Part shown: piece after piece, positions 1-9,398 of the stretch
Layout of the letters: the number at the start of each line of letters is the position of its first letter
Position numbering within the stretch: position 1 is the first letter of the stretch
Assembly: GCF_024363255.1 (NCBI RefSeq)
Contig: NZ_AP026070.1
Location: 2,542,001 to 2,606,000 of the forward strand
From: Shewanella sp. NFH-SH190041
GTDB taxonomy: Bacteria; Pseudomonadota; Gammaproteobacteria; Enterobacterales; Shewanellaceae
Direction of reading: 5' to 3'
DNA: 64,000 nucleotides
Translations under genes and position numbers: made by a program
Notes under the pieces: model-generated
What the model was told of the DNA's origin: nothing
Database searches by the model: none
What the model saw: the letters and a program-made list of their open reading frames with translations, nothing else

Positions 1-1801
1 GATCCAGCCGCTCCATCACCTTGGTTTCAATCGATACTTCACCTTTAGCCTGATTAAAACGCCCTTCAAGTAAATCATTATTGGGGGGCAAGCTATCACG
101 CCAAGTTAGATTCAGCTCCCGGCTAATCCCCCGTCGCCCTTCCTGTCCGCTAGCGGCCTGCTGACCCGATACAGTCGTATCATCATTAATACGGATCAGT
201 CGAGCGCGCACCACAGGATAAATATCCGTCGCTTGCACCTCGGCCAAAGCAAGAAAATCTGCCAATGGCTGCTCATCTTGTGGCGCGATATTAAACAGAA
301 AATAATTCGGCGCATTGTCCGGTAACTGCTGTTGCCATTCCTGCAGCAAATCTTGTCGCAATGCCAAAATGGTCAGCAGTAATACCAATGCCGCGGAAAA
401 TCCCACTAACTGCACAGCATTATGCCGAGCCCGCCGCCGCAAACCCGCCAATGCAAGCTGCAAAGGATTGGTGGTCTTCATACCGATCCCGTGCCCTAAA
501 CGGATCATCAGCCACCCCAGCCCCGCCAATAACATACCCAATAATAATGCCGCGGCCAGCACTGTCAGCGTCAAAGGCAAAGAGCCAGAATATAGCCAAC
601 CCAACGCCCCGATAGCTGTCATACTCAGCAACAAGTGCAACCCCGCCCAATGGGCTCGTCCTTCCAATTGCCGTTGTAATACCCGTAACGGCGGGATATG
701 CAGTAATCGCAGCAGAGGATAAGCAGAAAACATCACGGCACTCAGTACGCCGGTGCTGATCCCAAGCCATACCGGTCGCCACAATGGTGTCGGATATGCC
801 GCGATCTCGGCCGGTAGCAAGGTCGATATTCCCATCGCCAACAATCGGCCGCCGATTAACCCCGACACGATCCCAGACACACTCACCAGTAGCAGATGCA
901 AGGCAAAAATACGTGTCACTTGCCCAGAGGATGCACCAAAGGTTTTCAGCATCGCCACCACATCATAATGCCGCTGACAATAACGTTGCGCCGCAATCCC
1001 AATAGCGGCGCAAGCCAGTGCAATGCCAAGTAAACTCGCCAACAGCAAAAAACGCTCGGCGCGCTGCACCGCACCAGCAATCGGAGAATCACCAGACTGC
1101 ACATCTACCCAGCGCTGTGACTGCGTCAATTTGGGTTTAGCAAATTTGGTAAAGTCCGCCAGCGCATCGGCACTGCCCGCGAACTGATAACGATAAGTAA
1201 CCCGACTTCCGGGACTGATAATGCCGGTCGCCGCCACATCAGCCAGTCGCATCAATACCACGGGAGAAGATGCGAACGGATTAAATCCAGCATCGGGCAG
1301 GCGGCGGATTTCCTGCCCTAAAATCATCTTGGCGTTACCTAGCTCTACCCTAGCCGGTTTACCTCCGGCTGCGCCCAACAGCCCTGCCAGACGGTGTTCA
1401 TACCATAACTCTCCCGCAGCCGGTAAAGTAGCAACCGGGCCGGAGTTGAGTTCAATCTGACCTTTAAGGGGATACTCAGGCCCTACGGCTCTGACCGTCA
1501 CCAGCTGAAATGACTCTCCGGCGTAAATCATCGAGTTAAATTCCAGCCCGGTAACCTGCTGCAGCCCTAAGGACTCGGCCTGTTGTAATAACGCAGGTGC
1601 CAAAGGCTGAGGAGAGGTGATAATCCTATCGGCGGCGATAAATTTCGCCGCCTGACCATTAATGGCCTGCTGCAACCGCTCACTGATCCCAGCCAAGCCG
1701 CTAACTGAAAGTACTGCCAGCGCGATAGCTAAAATAATCAGCAATAATTGGCCTTGTTTCAGTTCCCGACGAAACAGCCTCAGTGCCAGCGTCCAACTCA
1801 T
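1..1801 (-). CDS. ybbP: YbbP-like ABC transporter permease (FtsX family), 3' end outside window
   Basis: About 600 codons are open on the minus strand from an ATG at 1801 to the window edge, so the C-terminus is missing. The protein starts with a short basic N-terminus and one membrane segment (about residues 18-38), followed by a long periplasmic domain and then FtsX-type membrane segments (about residues 255-420), including the 'CAAIGIAAQRY' and 'MLKTFGAS' stretches typical of these permeases. The start overlaps the stop of the upstream ATPase gene (ATGA), so the two are translationally coupled. The YbbA-YbbP-TesA neighbourhood is the same as in E. coli. The family is thought to act in envelope lipid or peptide handling; the substrate is not shown here. 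It could also be called an unnamed FtsX-type permease. Confidence 0.88.
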   Translation of the reverse strand, partial: MSWTLALRLFRRELKQGQLLLIILAIALAVLSVSGLAGISERLQQAINGQAAKFIAADRIITSPQPLAPALLQQAESLGLQQVTGLEFNSMIYAGESFQLVTVRAVGPEYPLKGQIELNSGPVATLPAAGELWYEHRLAGLLGAAGGKPARVELGNAKMILGQEIRRLPDAGFNPFASSPVVLMRLADVAATGIISPGSRVTYRYQFAGSADALADFTKFAKPKLTQSQRWVDVQSGDSPIAGAVQRAERFLLLASLLGIALACAAIGIAAQRYCQRHYDVVAMLKTFGASSGQVTRIFALHLLLVSVSGIVSGLIGGRLLAMGISTLLPAEIAAYPTPLWRPVWLGISTGVLSAVMFSAYPLLRLLHIPPLRVLQRQLEGRAHWAGLHLLLSMTAIGALGWLYSGSLPLTLTVLAAALLLGMLLAGLGWLMIRLGHGIGMKTTNPLQLALAGLRRRARHNAVQLVGFSAALVLLLTILALRQDLLQEWQQQLPDNAPNYFLFNIAPQDEQPLADFLALAEVQATDIYPVVRARLIRINDDTTVSGQQAASGQEGRRGISRELNLTWRDSLPPNNDLLEGRFNQAKGEVSIETKVMERLD

Positions 1802-2637
1802 GCTCCGGCCTCCTTCTGCGCGGCTTGCTCGCCAGGGTTGCCCCCCTGCACTACGCTATGTTCTTGATTTGGATTTGGCTCTGGCTCTGGCTCAATGTCA
1901 GACGTAGAGTGATGCTGTTGCTCGCAGGTTAAGTCTGCCACTTTTGACGGTACCGGCTGTTCTTGAGACAATGCGGTGAGCATGCCATTTTCCATCAACA
2001 ATTGGCGCTGACAGCGCTTAGCTAACTGCAAATCATGGGTCACCAGTACTAGCGTGGTGGCATGTTCGCGGTTCAATTCAAACAGCATATCTGCAACCCG
2101 CTGTCCATTGGCTGCATCTAAATTCCCGGTTGGCTCATCTGCAAACAGTACTTGCGGTTGACTGATAAATGCCCGGGCAATCGCGACCCGTTGCTGCTCA
2201 CCACCAGATAACTGCTTTGGTAAGTGGCCGAGTCGGTGTGCTAACCCAACGCGGCTAAGCATAGCTTCTGCTTGCTTGCGGGCATCAGCCATCCCCGCAA
2301 GCTCTGCCGGCAACATCACATTCTCCAGAGCAGTGAGGGTGTCCACCAGCATAAAAGATTGAAAAATAAAACTGAGCTTTTGTTTACGCAGTGACGCTTT
2401 CTGCTCCTCATTCAACCCCGAGAGTGCCGTACCGCCGAGCCAAATCTCACCATCACTGGGAGTATCTAATGCCGCTAGCAGGCCAAGTAGCGTGGATTTT
2501 CCGGAGCCGGAAGGACCTAAAATAGCAACACTTTCTCCCTGCTTGACATCTAAATCAATGCCTCCCAGGATAGTCAGGGTTCCTTCCTGCGTAGTAACGG
2601 ATTTACTGAGGCGGCTGACAATAATGGCACTGTTCAC
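1798..2637 (-). CDS. ybbA: YbbA-like ABC transporter ATPase
   Basis: This is a MacB/LolD-class ATPase with Walker A GPSGSGKS, Q-loop 'FIFQSF', signature LSGGEQQR and Walker B 'VLFADEPTGNLD'. I prefer the GTG at 2637: an AAGGAAG ribosome site lies 8 bases ahead of it, whereas the GTG at 2646 overlaps that site. It partners the overlapping permease downstream and is divergent from tesA, as in E. coli. An oddity is a C-terminal tail of about 50 residues beyond the ATPase core. The tail contains a low-complexity acidic Glu-Pro run ('EPEPEPNPNQ') encoded by near-tandem hexamers and is not part of the usual YbbA fold. Confidence 0.9.
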   Translation of the reverse strand: MNSAIIVSRLSKSVTTQEGTLTILGGIDLDVKQGESVAILGPSGSGKSTLLGLLAALDTPSDGEIWLGGTALSGLNEEQKASLRKQKLSFIFQSFMLVDTLTALENVMLPAELAGMADARKQAEAMLSRVGLAHRLGHLPKQLSGGEQQRVAIARAFISQPQVLFADEPTGNLDAANGQRVADMLFELNREHATTLVLVTHDLQLAKRCQRQLLMENGMLTALSQEQPVPSKVADLTCEQQHHSTSDIEPEPEPNPNQEHSVVQGGNPGEQAAQKEAGA

Positions 2638-3292
2638 GGGTATCACTTCCTTTTATGGCTGTGGGATAACAGCCCGGGCAAAACGCCGGCTTTTATCCTC
2701 AATTCAACTCCTTGCTCTAGTGCTTATGGTACACAATCCAGCTTGGAGTGCATCCATTCTGATCCTCGGCGACAGCCTCAGTGCCGCCTATGGTATCCCT
2801 GAACAACAAGGTTGGGTTGCTAAACTGCAACAGCAATTACCTCAACATCAAATTATCAATGGGTCAGTCAGTGGTGAAACCAGTGCCGGTGGCCTGCGCC
2901 GGCTACCGGCACTACTGGATTCCGCTACGCCAGATATCCTGCTGGTGGAGTTGGGGGGGAATGATGGGCTACGGGGATTTTCTCCTGCAGCATTGAAATC
3001 AAATCTTACAAAAATCATTGAGCTAGGACAGGCAAACGGAGCCTTGGTATTACTGACAGAAATGATGGTGCCACCCAACTATGGCCGCAGATATAGCCGT
3101 CAGTTTAATGGGGTTTACCATGATTTAAGTGAGCAGTTTGCGATTCCACTTATTCCATTCTTTATGACTGAAATAGCCATCGACAGCAGTCTGATGCAAC
3201 GAGATGGTATTCACCCTAATGCAACGGCACAGCCCAAAATCACACAATGGATGGAGCCATGGATAAGTTCTGCACTTGAGCAGATAGAATGA
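2624..3292 (+). CDS. tesA: Arylesterase / acyl-CoA thioesterase I, periplasmic (TesA)
   Basis: This is a GDSL/SGNH hydrolase with block I 'GDSLSAAYG', block III 'GGNDG' and the C-terminal catalytic pair in 'DGIHP', all in the expected order. A hydrophobic segment ending 'NPAWSA' precedes the first catalytic block by about ten residues and reads as a signal peptide. The ATG at 2624 is the only in-frame start that gives a usable signal peptide, although its ribosome site is weak and the n-region is long. The next in-frame ATG (2726) would leave almost no leader. The gene is divergent from ybbA and overlaps its start by about 14 bases, as in the classic tesA-ybbA pair. It hydrolyses acyl thioesters and esters in the periplasm. 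Confidence 0.9.
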   Translation: MALFTGITSFYGCGITARAKRRLLSSIQLLALVLMVHNPAWSASILILGDSLSAAYGIPEQQGWVAKLQQQLPQHQIINGSVSGETSAGGLRRLPALLDSATPDILLVELGGNDGLRGFSPAALKSNLTKIIELGQANGALVLLTEMMVPPNYGRRYSRQFNGVYHDLSEQFAIPLIPFFMTEIAIDSSLMQRDGIHPNATAQPKITQWMEPWISSALEQIE

Positions 3293-3784
3293 TGTTTATA
3301 GCAGAGATAAATCCGTTTCACTGAGTACATGATACGGATTGAATCGCCCTATTGTCATCCGATGATTGTTATCTAACGTCTGCATTTTAGGTAATTCCAT
3401 TATAATAGGGGTGATTTTTATTAAGAATTACTCTAAAGCACATAGTATTATAATATTTTGTGTATTACTTTTAATAATGATGCGCGATACAAATCACACT
3501 ATTACTTCATTAATAAAATATCCCTTAATAATTACCCTATAAATGCAACAGCTTTGCCGCTATGAATAGTTTAAAAAATAGATACCATAATAAATAAACA
3601 GGACATTTGATATGCAGAGATATTTTTTATATGTCATTAAAATAGTATATGGTAACATTCTGTTGCTAGAATAAATCTAACACAATTAGTATTAATTAGA
3701 ATAAAAGTAGATATTATAGATATGAAAACCCATAAAAATACATTCTACTTTTATACACAAATTTATTAACACGAAATTTAAACA
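3293..3784. other. AT-rich intergenic region
   Basis: This stretch of about 490 bases is distinctly AT-rich compared with its neighbours. I see no gene in it and no clear terminator after tesA. It leads into the AT-rich SUKH pseudogene and is probably part of the same acquired patch. Confidence 0.5.
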
Positions 3785-4522
3785 ATGAAAGAAATAATAA
3801 TTAGTAAACAGTTCCCCGCTCTAAGCACTAGTGAAATAGCTGACATTGAATCAGCATTATCAACACGCTTTGGCTATCATAAAATACCAGATGACTATAA
3901 AAAGTTTTTGCAACATACCAATGGCTGCCTATTTCACTTTGCTGATAATGACGAAGATGAAGATGAAGATGAATGCGACTATGTTATTGATGTAAACTTA
4001 CCTTTTACAACAACATCTCCTGTCGCGGGTTTGTTTGGGATTTGGCTCGACAAATATCGGCATGATAAAAATATCAATTCTCATTGGCCTGAATTATTCG
4101 CATCAAATGAAAACTAAAAAGAGAATTTTGATGTATTACCTAATGAAATGATGTCATTTGCCTATGAGATGGAATCTTCTGGTGGATTATATGCAATGTC
4201 TGTTGCAGAAAAGGATTTTGGTAAAGTTTATTTTTATTATGATGAATATTACTATTCTGTTCGCGTTAGAAAATATATGCTCGAAAAACACGGATACTGC
4301 TATTATGACCAAAAAATAAAGACCATACTGGAAAAGTATTCTATTGACCTTAACAAAATCACGGCAATTCAATTAAGTCATCGTTTAATACCAGGGGTCA
4401 TCATCGATGAAGTAGATAATTTACCGCCAGAATGTATTTTTGAACTAGAACGCGCAAATTTCATTCCAATTGCAGATTCTTTCACCGACTTTATCAATAA
4501 ACTTTTTGTCGAAAAGATATAA
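3785..4522 (+). pseudogene. SMI1/KNR4 (SUKH) family protein, interrupted by one in-frame TAA
   Basis: Two consecutive open stretches (3785-4117 and 4148-4522) are in the same reading frame and are separated only by a TAA at 4115-4117. Read through, they give one product of about 245 residues. It has the SUKH pattern: an N-terminal 'IPDDYKKFLQHTNG', an acidic linker (EDEDEDE), and then 'GKVYFYYDE' in the position of the family's later strand motif. The second half could restart at the ATG at 4148. SUKH proteins are mostly immunity proteins of polymorphic toxin systems, but no toxin gene is next to this one. It is AT-rich and flanked by AT-rich non-coding DNA, so it is probably an acquired orphan immunity gene. 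A sequencing error or a functional split cannot be excluded. Confidence 0.7.
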
Positions 4523-4649
4523 TAAATGGATTTACTCCTCCTAAGTCCACTAACTTACATCTGTTCATAACAAAAACCTGCCTTGAATAATTCATTTTCT
4601 TGGCAGGTCCATACCAATCTATTAAGAAGCACATTTTCGTAAAACTATA

Positions 4650-6638
4650 TCAAAACAAATATTCCAATTTGATCCAGCCATTGCGGCTCGGTTCATTAAC
4701 CTTAAAGGTCGGCACGCTACCAGGAATATCATTGCCAGCGCCGGTGCGACTAATATGTTCGGCATACTCACGGTTAAACAGATTCTCAACCCCTAGCGTC
4801 AAACGAATATGTTCTGAATGCTGCCAGCTGGCGTTCAATGCTAGGGTGCCAAAGCCGGCACTTGGGCCCAAATCTTGCCCAGAGATGTTACCCTGTCCTA
4901 GTGCAATCCTGTCTTGCGCCGCAACGACTCGCCACAATATGCCAAGATGCCAATTCGCCACACGGTAGTCCAGACTCCAACGCCCTTCCAAGGGTGATAT
5001 CTGCCCCAGTGCTTCATTGTCTGTGTCATTATCACCATAGGCATACACCAGTGAGATCTGACTTGCCAGACTCTCCTGCAGTTGCCAATTTATCCCCAGC
5101 TCACCACCCCATACCGTAGCGTCAATATTGCGCGATTTACTGTAATTTCTATTATCTATTAAGGTGTAATCCCAAATTTGACCATAATAGAGCGCGCTGG
5201 AAAGGGTGAGACTGTCAGTTTCATAGATCCAGCCCATATCCAGCTGACTGGTTTTTTCCGGCTTGAGATTAAATGCTTTGAGGTTTTTATCACTCTCTGC
5301 AGATTTCATTATCTCCCAGTAATCCGGTATCCGCTCAGCATAGCCAACCCCGGCATAATATTGATGATGTCCCAGCTGCTGTTCGATACGGGTAAAACCA
5401 CTGTAGAAATTATCCTGCCGCGTGCCGCCTTGCCCGACATAAAGCTCAATCTGCCATCTGTCATAACGCAGCCCGGATACCCACGTCAGACTATCAAGCT
5501 GATGGGAGAATTCAGCAAACAGCCCATACTGGTGATAAGTCATATTATCCTTAAATGGCTTGGCCAGCAGCTCATCTAAACCATTATCCAATTGAGGATT
5601 AATGCTGCGCCCCTTATGGTTGGAATACTGTAAATCAGTCCCTGTCACCAAGGACAACGCCCCCAATACCAACTCAGCCTGAACATGTCCCCCTTGGGTA
5701 TCGCGCCGAACATTAGTACCAGCATTAATGCCCTGATCAAACTGATCCATCACATGATCATTTTCATTATGGTAAGCCTGAAATGTCACCAGTTGCAGAT
5801 AATCATTATCAAAGCGATGTTCACCCATCAGGGTGATATTTTCATTCTTAATCACCCGCGCTTTATTGGCGCGATCCGCATACTCGGCCTCACCATCTGA
5901 CTTACCGTAACTCAGTTCTAGTACCGTATTTTCTGTCGGAGTCCAGCCCATAGCAAAATCCATATTACGTCGGTCATAACTGGACTGTACTGGATTACCA
6001 TTGCCATCGTGATAATGATCACTCGCCGATTGATTAGCATCTAAATCGATATAATGGCTCGTATCACCGGCTCTGAGTTCAACAATGTAATCTAGCCGCT
6101 CAAAACTACCAGCGGTAACGCTGGCGCGCCCTGTCGCATCTGGCGCAGAAAAGGTATGTCTATCTTTGGTAAACAGCACAGTACCGGCGGAGCCTACCGG
6201 GCCATGGCGTACGGTTTGAGGGCCTTTAATCACTTCAATGCTGTCATAAGATTCCGGGTAAATATAGGCTGTGGGCGGATCCATCCGGCCGCCACAAGTG
6301 CCATACACATGCTGCCCATCATCAACAATATTAATCCGCGAGCCCCCCAATCCCCGCAGCGAAGGGTCACCACCAGCCCCACCTTTACGACTGATACTAA
6401 AACCAGGAATTGTCCGTAAAAAACCGGCGCCGTCATAAGCGGGCAATGGTAGCCGCGGCTTTTTCGGATCGGTCATCACGCTCAGAGGCTTTTTCATCAG
6501 CTCACCGGTCACAACAATGCGCTCATCACACTGTGATTTATCGGCGCAAGAAAGTGGCGATTGCTCATCTTCCGCCCAAACAACACCCGTGCTCAATCCC
6601 CCAGCCAACAAGGCCCAGTACCAAAATACTTTGCTCAT
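4650..6638 (-). CDS. TonB-dependent copper receptor (OprC/NosA-like)
   Basis: This 662-residue outer-membrane receptor has a signal peptide ending 'VVWA', a plug domain (about residues 40-160) and a C-terminal barrel ending in an aromatic residue ('IKLEYLF'). The plug contains 'GGRMDPPTAYI' and 'YGTCGGRMD', stretches characteristic of the OprC/NosA copper receptor family, with Cys and Met as plausible copper ligands. An early 'ERIVVTGE' segment resembles the usual pre-plug strand. It imports copper with TonB energy. It is a single gene between the AT-rich patch and sohB. No Fur-type or copper-regulator operator was recognised. Confidence 0.9.
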   Translation of the reverse strand: MSKVFWYWALLAGGLSTGVVWAEDEQSPLSCADKSQCDERIVVTGELMKKPLSVMTDPKKPRLPLPAYDGAGFLRTIPGFSISRKGGAGGDPSLRGLGGSRINIVDDGQHVYGTCGGRMDPPTAYIYPESYDSIEVIKGPQTVRHGPVGSAGTVLFTKDRHTFSAPDATGRASVTAGSFERLDYIVELRAGDTSHYIDLDANQSASDHYHDGNGNPVQSSYDRRNMDFAMGWTPTENTVLELSYGKSDGEAEYADRANKARVIKNENITLMGEHRFDNDYLQLVTFQAYHNENDHVMDQFDQGINAGTNVRRDTQGGHVQAELVLGALSLVTGTDLQYSNHKGRSINPQLDNGLDELLAKPFKDNMTYHQYGLFAEFSHQLDSLTWVSGLRYDRWQIELYVGQGGTRQDNFYSGFTRIEQQLGHHQYYAGVGYAERIPDYWEIMKSAESDKNLKAFNLKPEKTSQLDMGWIYETDSLTLSSALYYGQIWDYTLIDNRNYSKSRNIDATVWGGELGINWQLQESLASQISLVYAYGDNDTDNEALGQISPLEGRWSLDYRVANWHLGILWRVVAAQDRIALGQGNISGQDLGPSAGFGTLALNASWQHSEHIRLTLGVENLFNREYAEHISRTGAGNDIPGSVPTFKVNEPSRNGWIKLEYLF

Positions 6639-7009
6639 ACCTTTTCTTCTCTTCCATGTATGTTGCTGATATAGCAGTGGCTTTCACTCGCGCCATATCC
6701 TTGTTGCGCAGCATTGTGCCGAGCAAGTATCCAGGCAGCAAAGGGGATGGCGCAAAGTGCGACAATGTGCCGCACCCTCTCCGTGCACTGGATCAGATTT
6801 TGCCGGGATTGAGCTTGGCTCATATTGAAAAAGTAAAATAAGTGACAGGCAATCTTGGCAAAAAAAGATAACGCCGTCTTTGCGCATTCACAGCTAGACA
6901 AAAACGCACAAAGAGGAAAAATAAATTAAAACGAAATTAAAATGGCAGGCAACAAAAAGCCCGTCATCATAACGGGCTTTGAACGTTAAGCTTTACTCAA
7001 TATGCAGTA
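6639..7009. promoter_or_regulatory. Upstream region of the copper receptor
   Basis: About 370 bases separate the receptor start from sohB. The sohB terminator is at the right-hand end. An AT-rich stretch at roughly 6895-6950 is the likely promoter area of the receptor. The remainder carries overlapping open frames in several registers with no ribosome site, which I do not accept as genes. Confidence 0.35.
6955..6985 (-). terminator. Rho-independent terminator after sohB
   Basis: An inverted repeat (AAAGCCCGT ... ACGGGCTTT) lies just past the sohB stop. Read on the minus strand, the stem is followed by a short T-rich stretch. Confidence 0.75.
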
Positions 7010-8035
7010 TCAACCCAGTGGCTGGTTTTTCTCTGCCAGTTTATTCATCACAGAGCCAAACACCACACTGGCACCATGACCCAACTTATCAGCCAACTTT
7101 TTCTTCTGCCGATAAGCGACTTTAATGACCTGATAATCTTGACTCAGCTTCATAATAATATCGTCACTGGTCGCAATTTCGTCCACCAGCCCCAGTTCAA
7201 TGGCCTGCTGACCATACCAATGTTCACCATTGGCAACCCGGTCCAAATCCAAATCAGGACGATATTGCCCGACAAAGCCCTTAAATAACTGATGAGTTTC
7301 TTCCAACTCCTCACGGAATTTCTCCCGCCCTGCTTCAGTATTTTCACCGAACATAGTCAAGGTGCGCTTAAAGTTACCGGCTGTATGCTGCTCATAATCA
7401 ATCTCATGCTTTTTTAGCAAGCGATTGAAATTAGGTAATTGAGCAATCACACCGATAGAGCCGACAATGGCAAATGGTGCGGCATAAATCTTATTGGCCA
7501 CACAAGCCATCATATAGCCGCCGCTGGCAGCGACTTTATCAACACAGATGGTTAAAGGCAGCTTAGCCTGACGCAATCTGTCTAACTGACTGGCCGCCAA
7601 ACCATAACCATGAACCATACCACCACCGCTTTCCACATTCACCAACACCTCATCCTTAGCTGGATCGGCAATGGTTAAAATGGCGCTAATTTCTTCCCGT
7701 AGGCTAGCCACTTCATGGGCATCAATACTGCCTTTGAAATCTACCACAAAAACACGCTTATCCGTTTCAGCGTTATCATCCTGCTTTTCAGCGGCTTTTT
7801 CTTCCGCTTTACGGGCTTTTTCATAGGCCTTAAACTGCTTCTTGCTTAACAGTTCCCGCTTCAGGTGATGTTTTAACTCTTTAAGTTCAGCGGATAAATC
7901 CGTGATCTTCAGCTCGCCCTTATCGCTTTTGTGTTTTATCGTGGCACCCAGCACCACAATCACAATAGCCAGCACAGCCACCACGACAGTTACGGCCTGA
8001 GCCAGAAACAGCCCATATTGATATAAAAACTCCAC
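7010..8035 (-). CDS. sohB: Inner-membrane serine protease SohB (S49 family)
   Basis: The 341-residue protein has an N-terminal membrane segment (about residues 8-32), a charged Lys/Glu-rich linker, and an S49/ClpP-like peptidase domain from about residue 93. The nucleophile region is 'KVAASGGYMMACVA', followed by 'GSIGVIAQLPN', as in SohB and SppA. The length matches E. coli SohB. It is a membrane-anchored peptidase with its catalytic domain in the periplasm. It is a single gene with its own terminator. Confidence 0.95.
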   Translation of the reverse strand: MEFLYQYGLFLAQAVTVVVAVLAIVIVVLGATIKHKSDKGELKITDLSAELKELKHHLKRELLSKKQFKAYEKARKAEEKAAEKQDDNAETDKRVFVVDFKGSIDAHEVASLREEISAILTIADPAKDEVLVNVESGGGMVHGYGLAASQLDRLRQAKLPLTICVDKVAASGGYMMACVANKIYAAPFAIVGSIGVIAQLPNFNRLLKKHEIDYEQHTAGNFKRTLTMFGENTEAGREKFREELEETHQLFKGFVGQYRPDLDLDRVANGEHWYGQQAIELGLVDEIATSDDIIMKLSQDYQVIKVAYRQKKKLADKLGHGASVVFGSVMNKLAEKNQPLG

Positions 8036-8144
8036 ATTCTACTCCGTGAAAGCACGTATGCGGGCCATAACGACCCCATTTAATATGGCGTTATTCTAAC
8101 AGGCATTATTACTATGGGAATCATTGATTAATATTTTACTTACG

Positions 8145-9398
8145 TTAATCCCGCTGTAATGCCGAAATGGGATCCAACCTAGCGGCTTTTCTGGCTGGAT
8201 AAAAACCAAAGCCTATACCCACGGCCATACACATAGCCAAAGACAGGAGGATAGCAAATCCTGACCAAGCGACTGGCCAACCGGCCACAATGGCAATAAC
8301 CCAAGCTAGCAACAGACCAAAGCCTATCCCAACGACCCCACCGGTAACTGAAATGACCATACTTTCTATCAAGAACTGCCGAGCAATATCCCGCTGCCTC
8401 GCACCTAGTGCCCGTAATAAGCCAATTTCACCGGTACGCTCCAGCACAGTCGCTAACATAATATTCATAATGCCTATGCCCCCCACTAGTAAGGAAATAC
8501 CAGCGACACAGGCCATGACAATATTGAAAATGTTCTGAGTCTGTTGATGCTGTGCCAGTAAATCGGCCGGCACTACCAGAGAAAAATCCGTTTCGCCACC
8601 ATGACGGCGCAATACCACAGCTTTAACAGCAAGGGCCGCCAGTGAAGGTGAAACCCCCTCGTTCAGTGCCAGTTTGATCCGATCCAGTTGGTTTTCAAGC
8701 CCATTAAAGGCCATTTTTTTCAGTGCTGTATGCAGTGGAATAAACACCTGATTACGCTCACCGCCCAGTTTCACTCCCTCAATACTGGACTTCAGCTGGG
8801 GCCGGTCTGCCAACACGCCCACCACGGTAAACCACTGATGGTTGATCTTAATCAGCCCACCCAGAGCCGGTCCCTGAGGAAATAAACTACGCGCCGCCTC
8901 CGGCCCCAATACCGCCACTTGAGCAAAATGGCTATCATCCTCTAGGGTAAATGTACGCCCCTTGGCCAGATGAAAAGCACTTAAGGTAAAATAACTGGGG
9001 CTGACCCCCTGAACCCCGGCATCACTGCGGCCATGGGCACTGAACAGACTGTAAACTTTAAGCTGTTTTTCTCCGCTCCAGTTATGGATAAAAGGCAAGC
9101 TGTCTTTAATGGCGGTGATATCATGTAAATGCAGACCAATACTGTGTTCCCGCACCGTTTTTTGCGCCTCATTATCCATAGGTTTACTGTTAAGCACCAG
9201 ATTCCGCACCCCCATGGACTCAATCATTTTTAGCGCTTCCTGCTCAGCGCCCTCCCCGACACTGAGCATGGCTATCACGGCTCCGACACCAAAGATCATA
9301 CCCAGCAGTGTCAAGGCTGTGCGCAGTTTATGCTGATACATCTGGGTCAGCGCCTGATGAATCTCGGCCCCATACTCCCGCCATAATATTAAATTCAT
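8145..9398 (-). CDS. MacB-like ABC transporter permease
   Basis: The 417-residue permease has an N-terminal membrane segment ('TALTLLGMIFGVGAVIAMLSVGEGA', shown here only as a landmark around residues 28-52), a periplasmic MacB-core domain, and three C-terminal segments including 'GGIGIMNIMLATVLERT' and 'EIGLLRALGARQRDI'. It lacks a fused ATPase; the nucleotide-binding subunit is the separate gene at 12750-13448. It is the last gene of a five-gene operon and its ATG overlaps the preceding stop (ATGA). It probably works with the three HlyD-like proteins to move a substrate out of the inner membrane or periplasm. The substrate is unknown. Confidence 0.85.
   Translation of the reverse strand: MNLILWREYGAEIHQALTQMYQHKLRTALTLLGMIFGVGAVIAMLSVGEGAEQEALKMIESMGVRNLVLNSKPMDNEAQKTVREHSIGLHLHDITAIKDSLPFIHNWSGEKQLKVYSLFSAHGRSDAGVQGVSPSYFTLSAFHLAKGRTFTLEDDSHFAQVAVLGPEAARSLFPQGPALGGLIKINHQWFTVVGVLADRPQLKSSIEGVKLGGERNQVFIPLHTALKKMAFNGLENQLDRIKLALNEGVSPSLAALAVKAVVLRRHGGETDFSLVVPADLLAQHQQTQNIFNIVMACVAGISLLVGGIGIMNIMLATVLERTGEIGLLRALGARQRDIARQFLIESMVISVTGGVVGIGFGLLLAWVIAIVAGWPVAWSGFAILLSLAMCMAVGIGFGFYPARKAARLDPISALQRD

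Noticed and set aside
6635..6901. 88-codon minus-strand frame overlapping the copper receptor start as ATGA
   Set aside because: It begins with TTG, has no ribosome site, resembles no family, and the overlap is a trivial result of the receptor starting ATGA. Another frame over the same bases is equally open.
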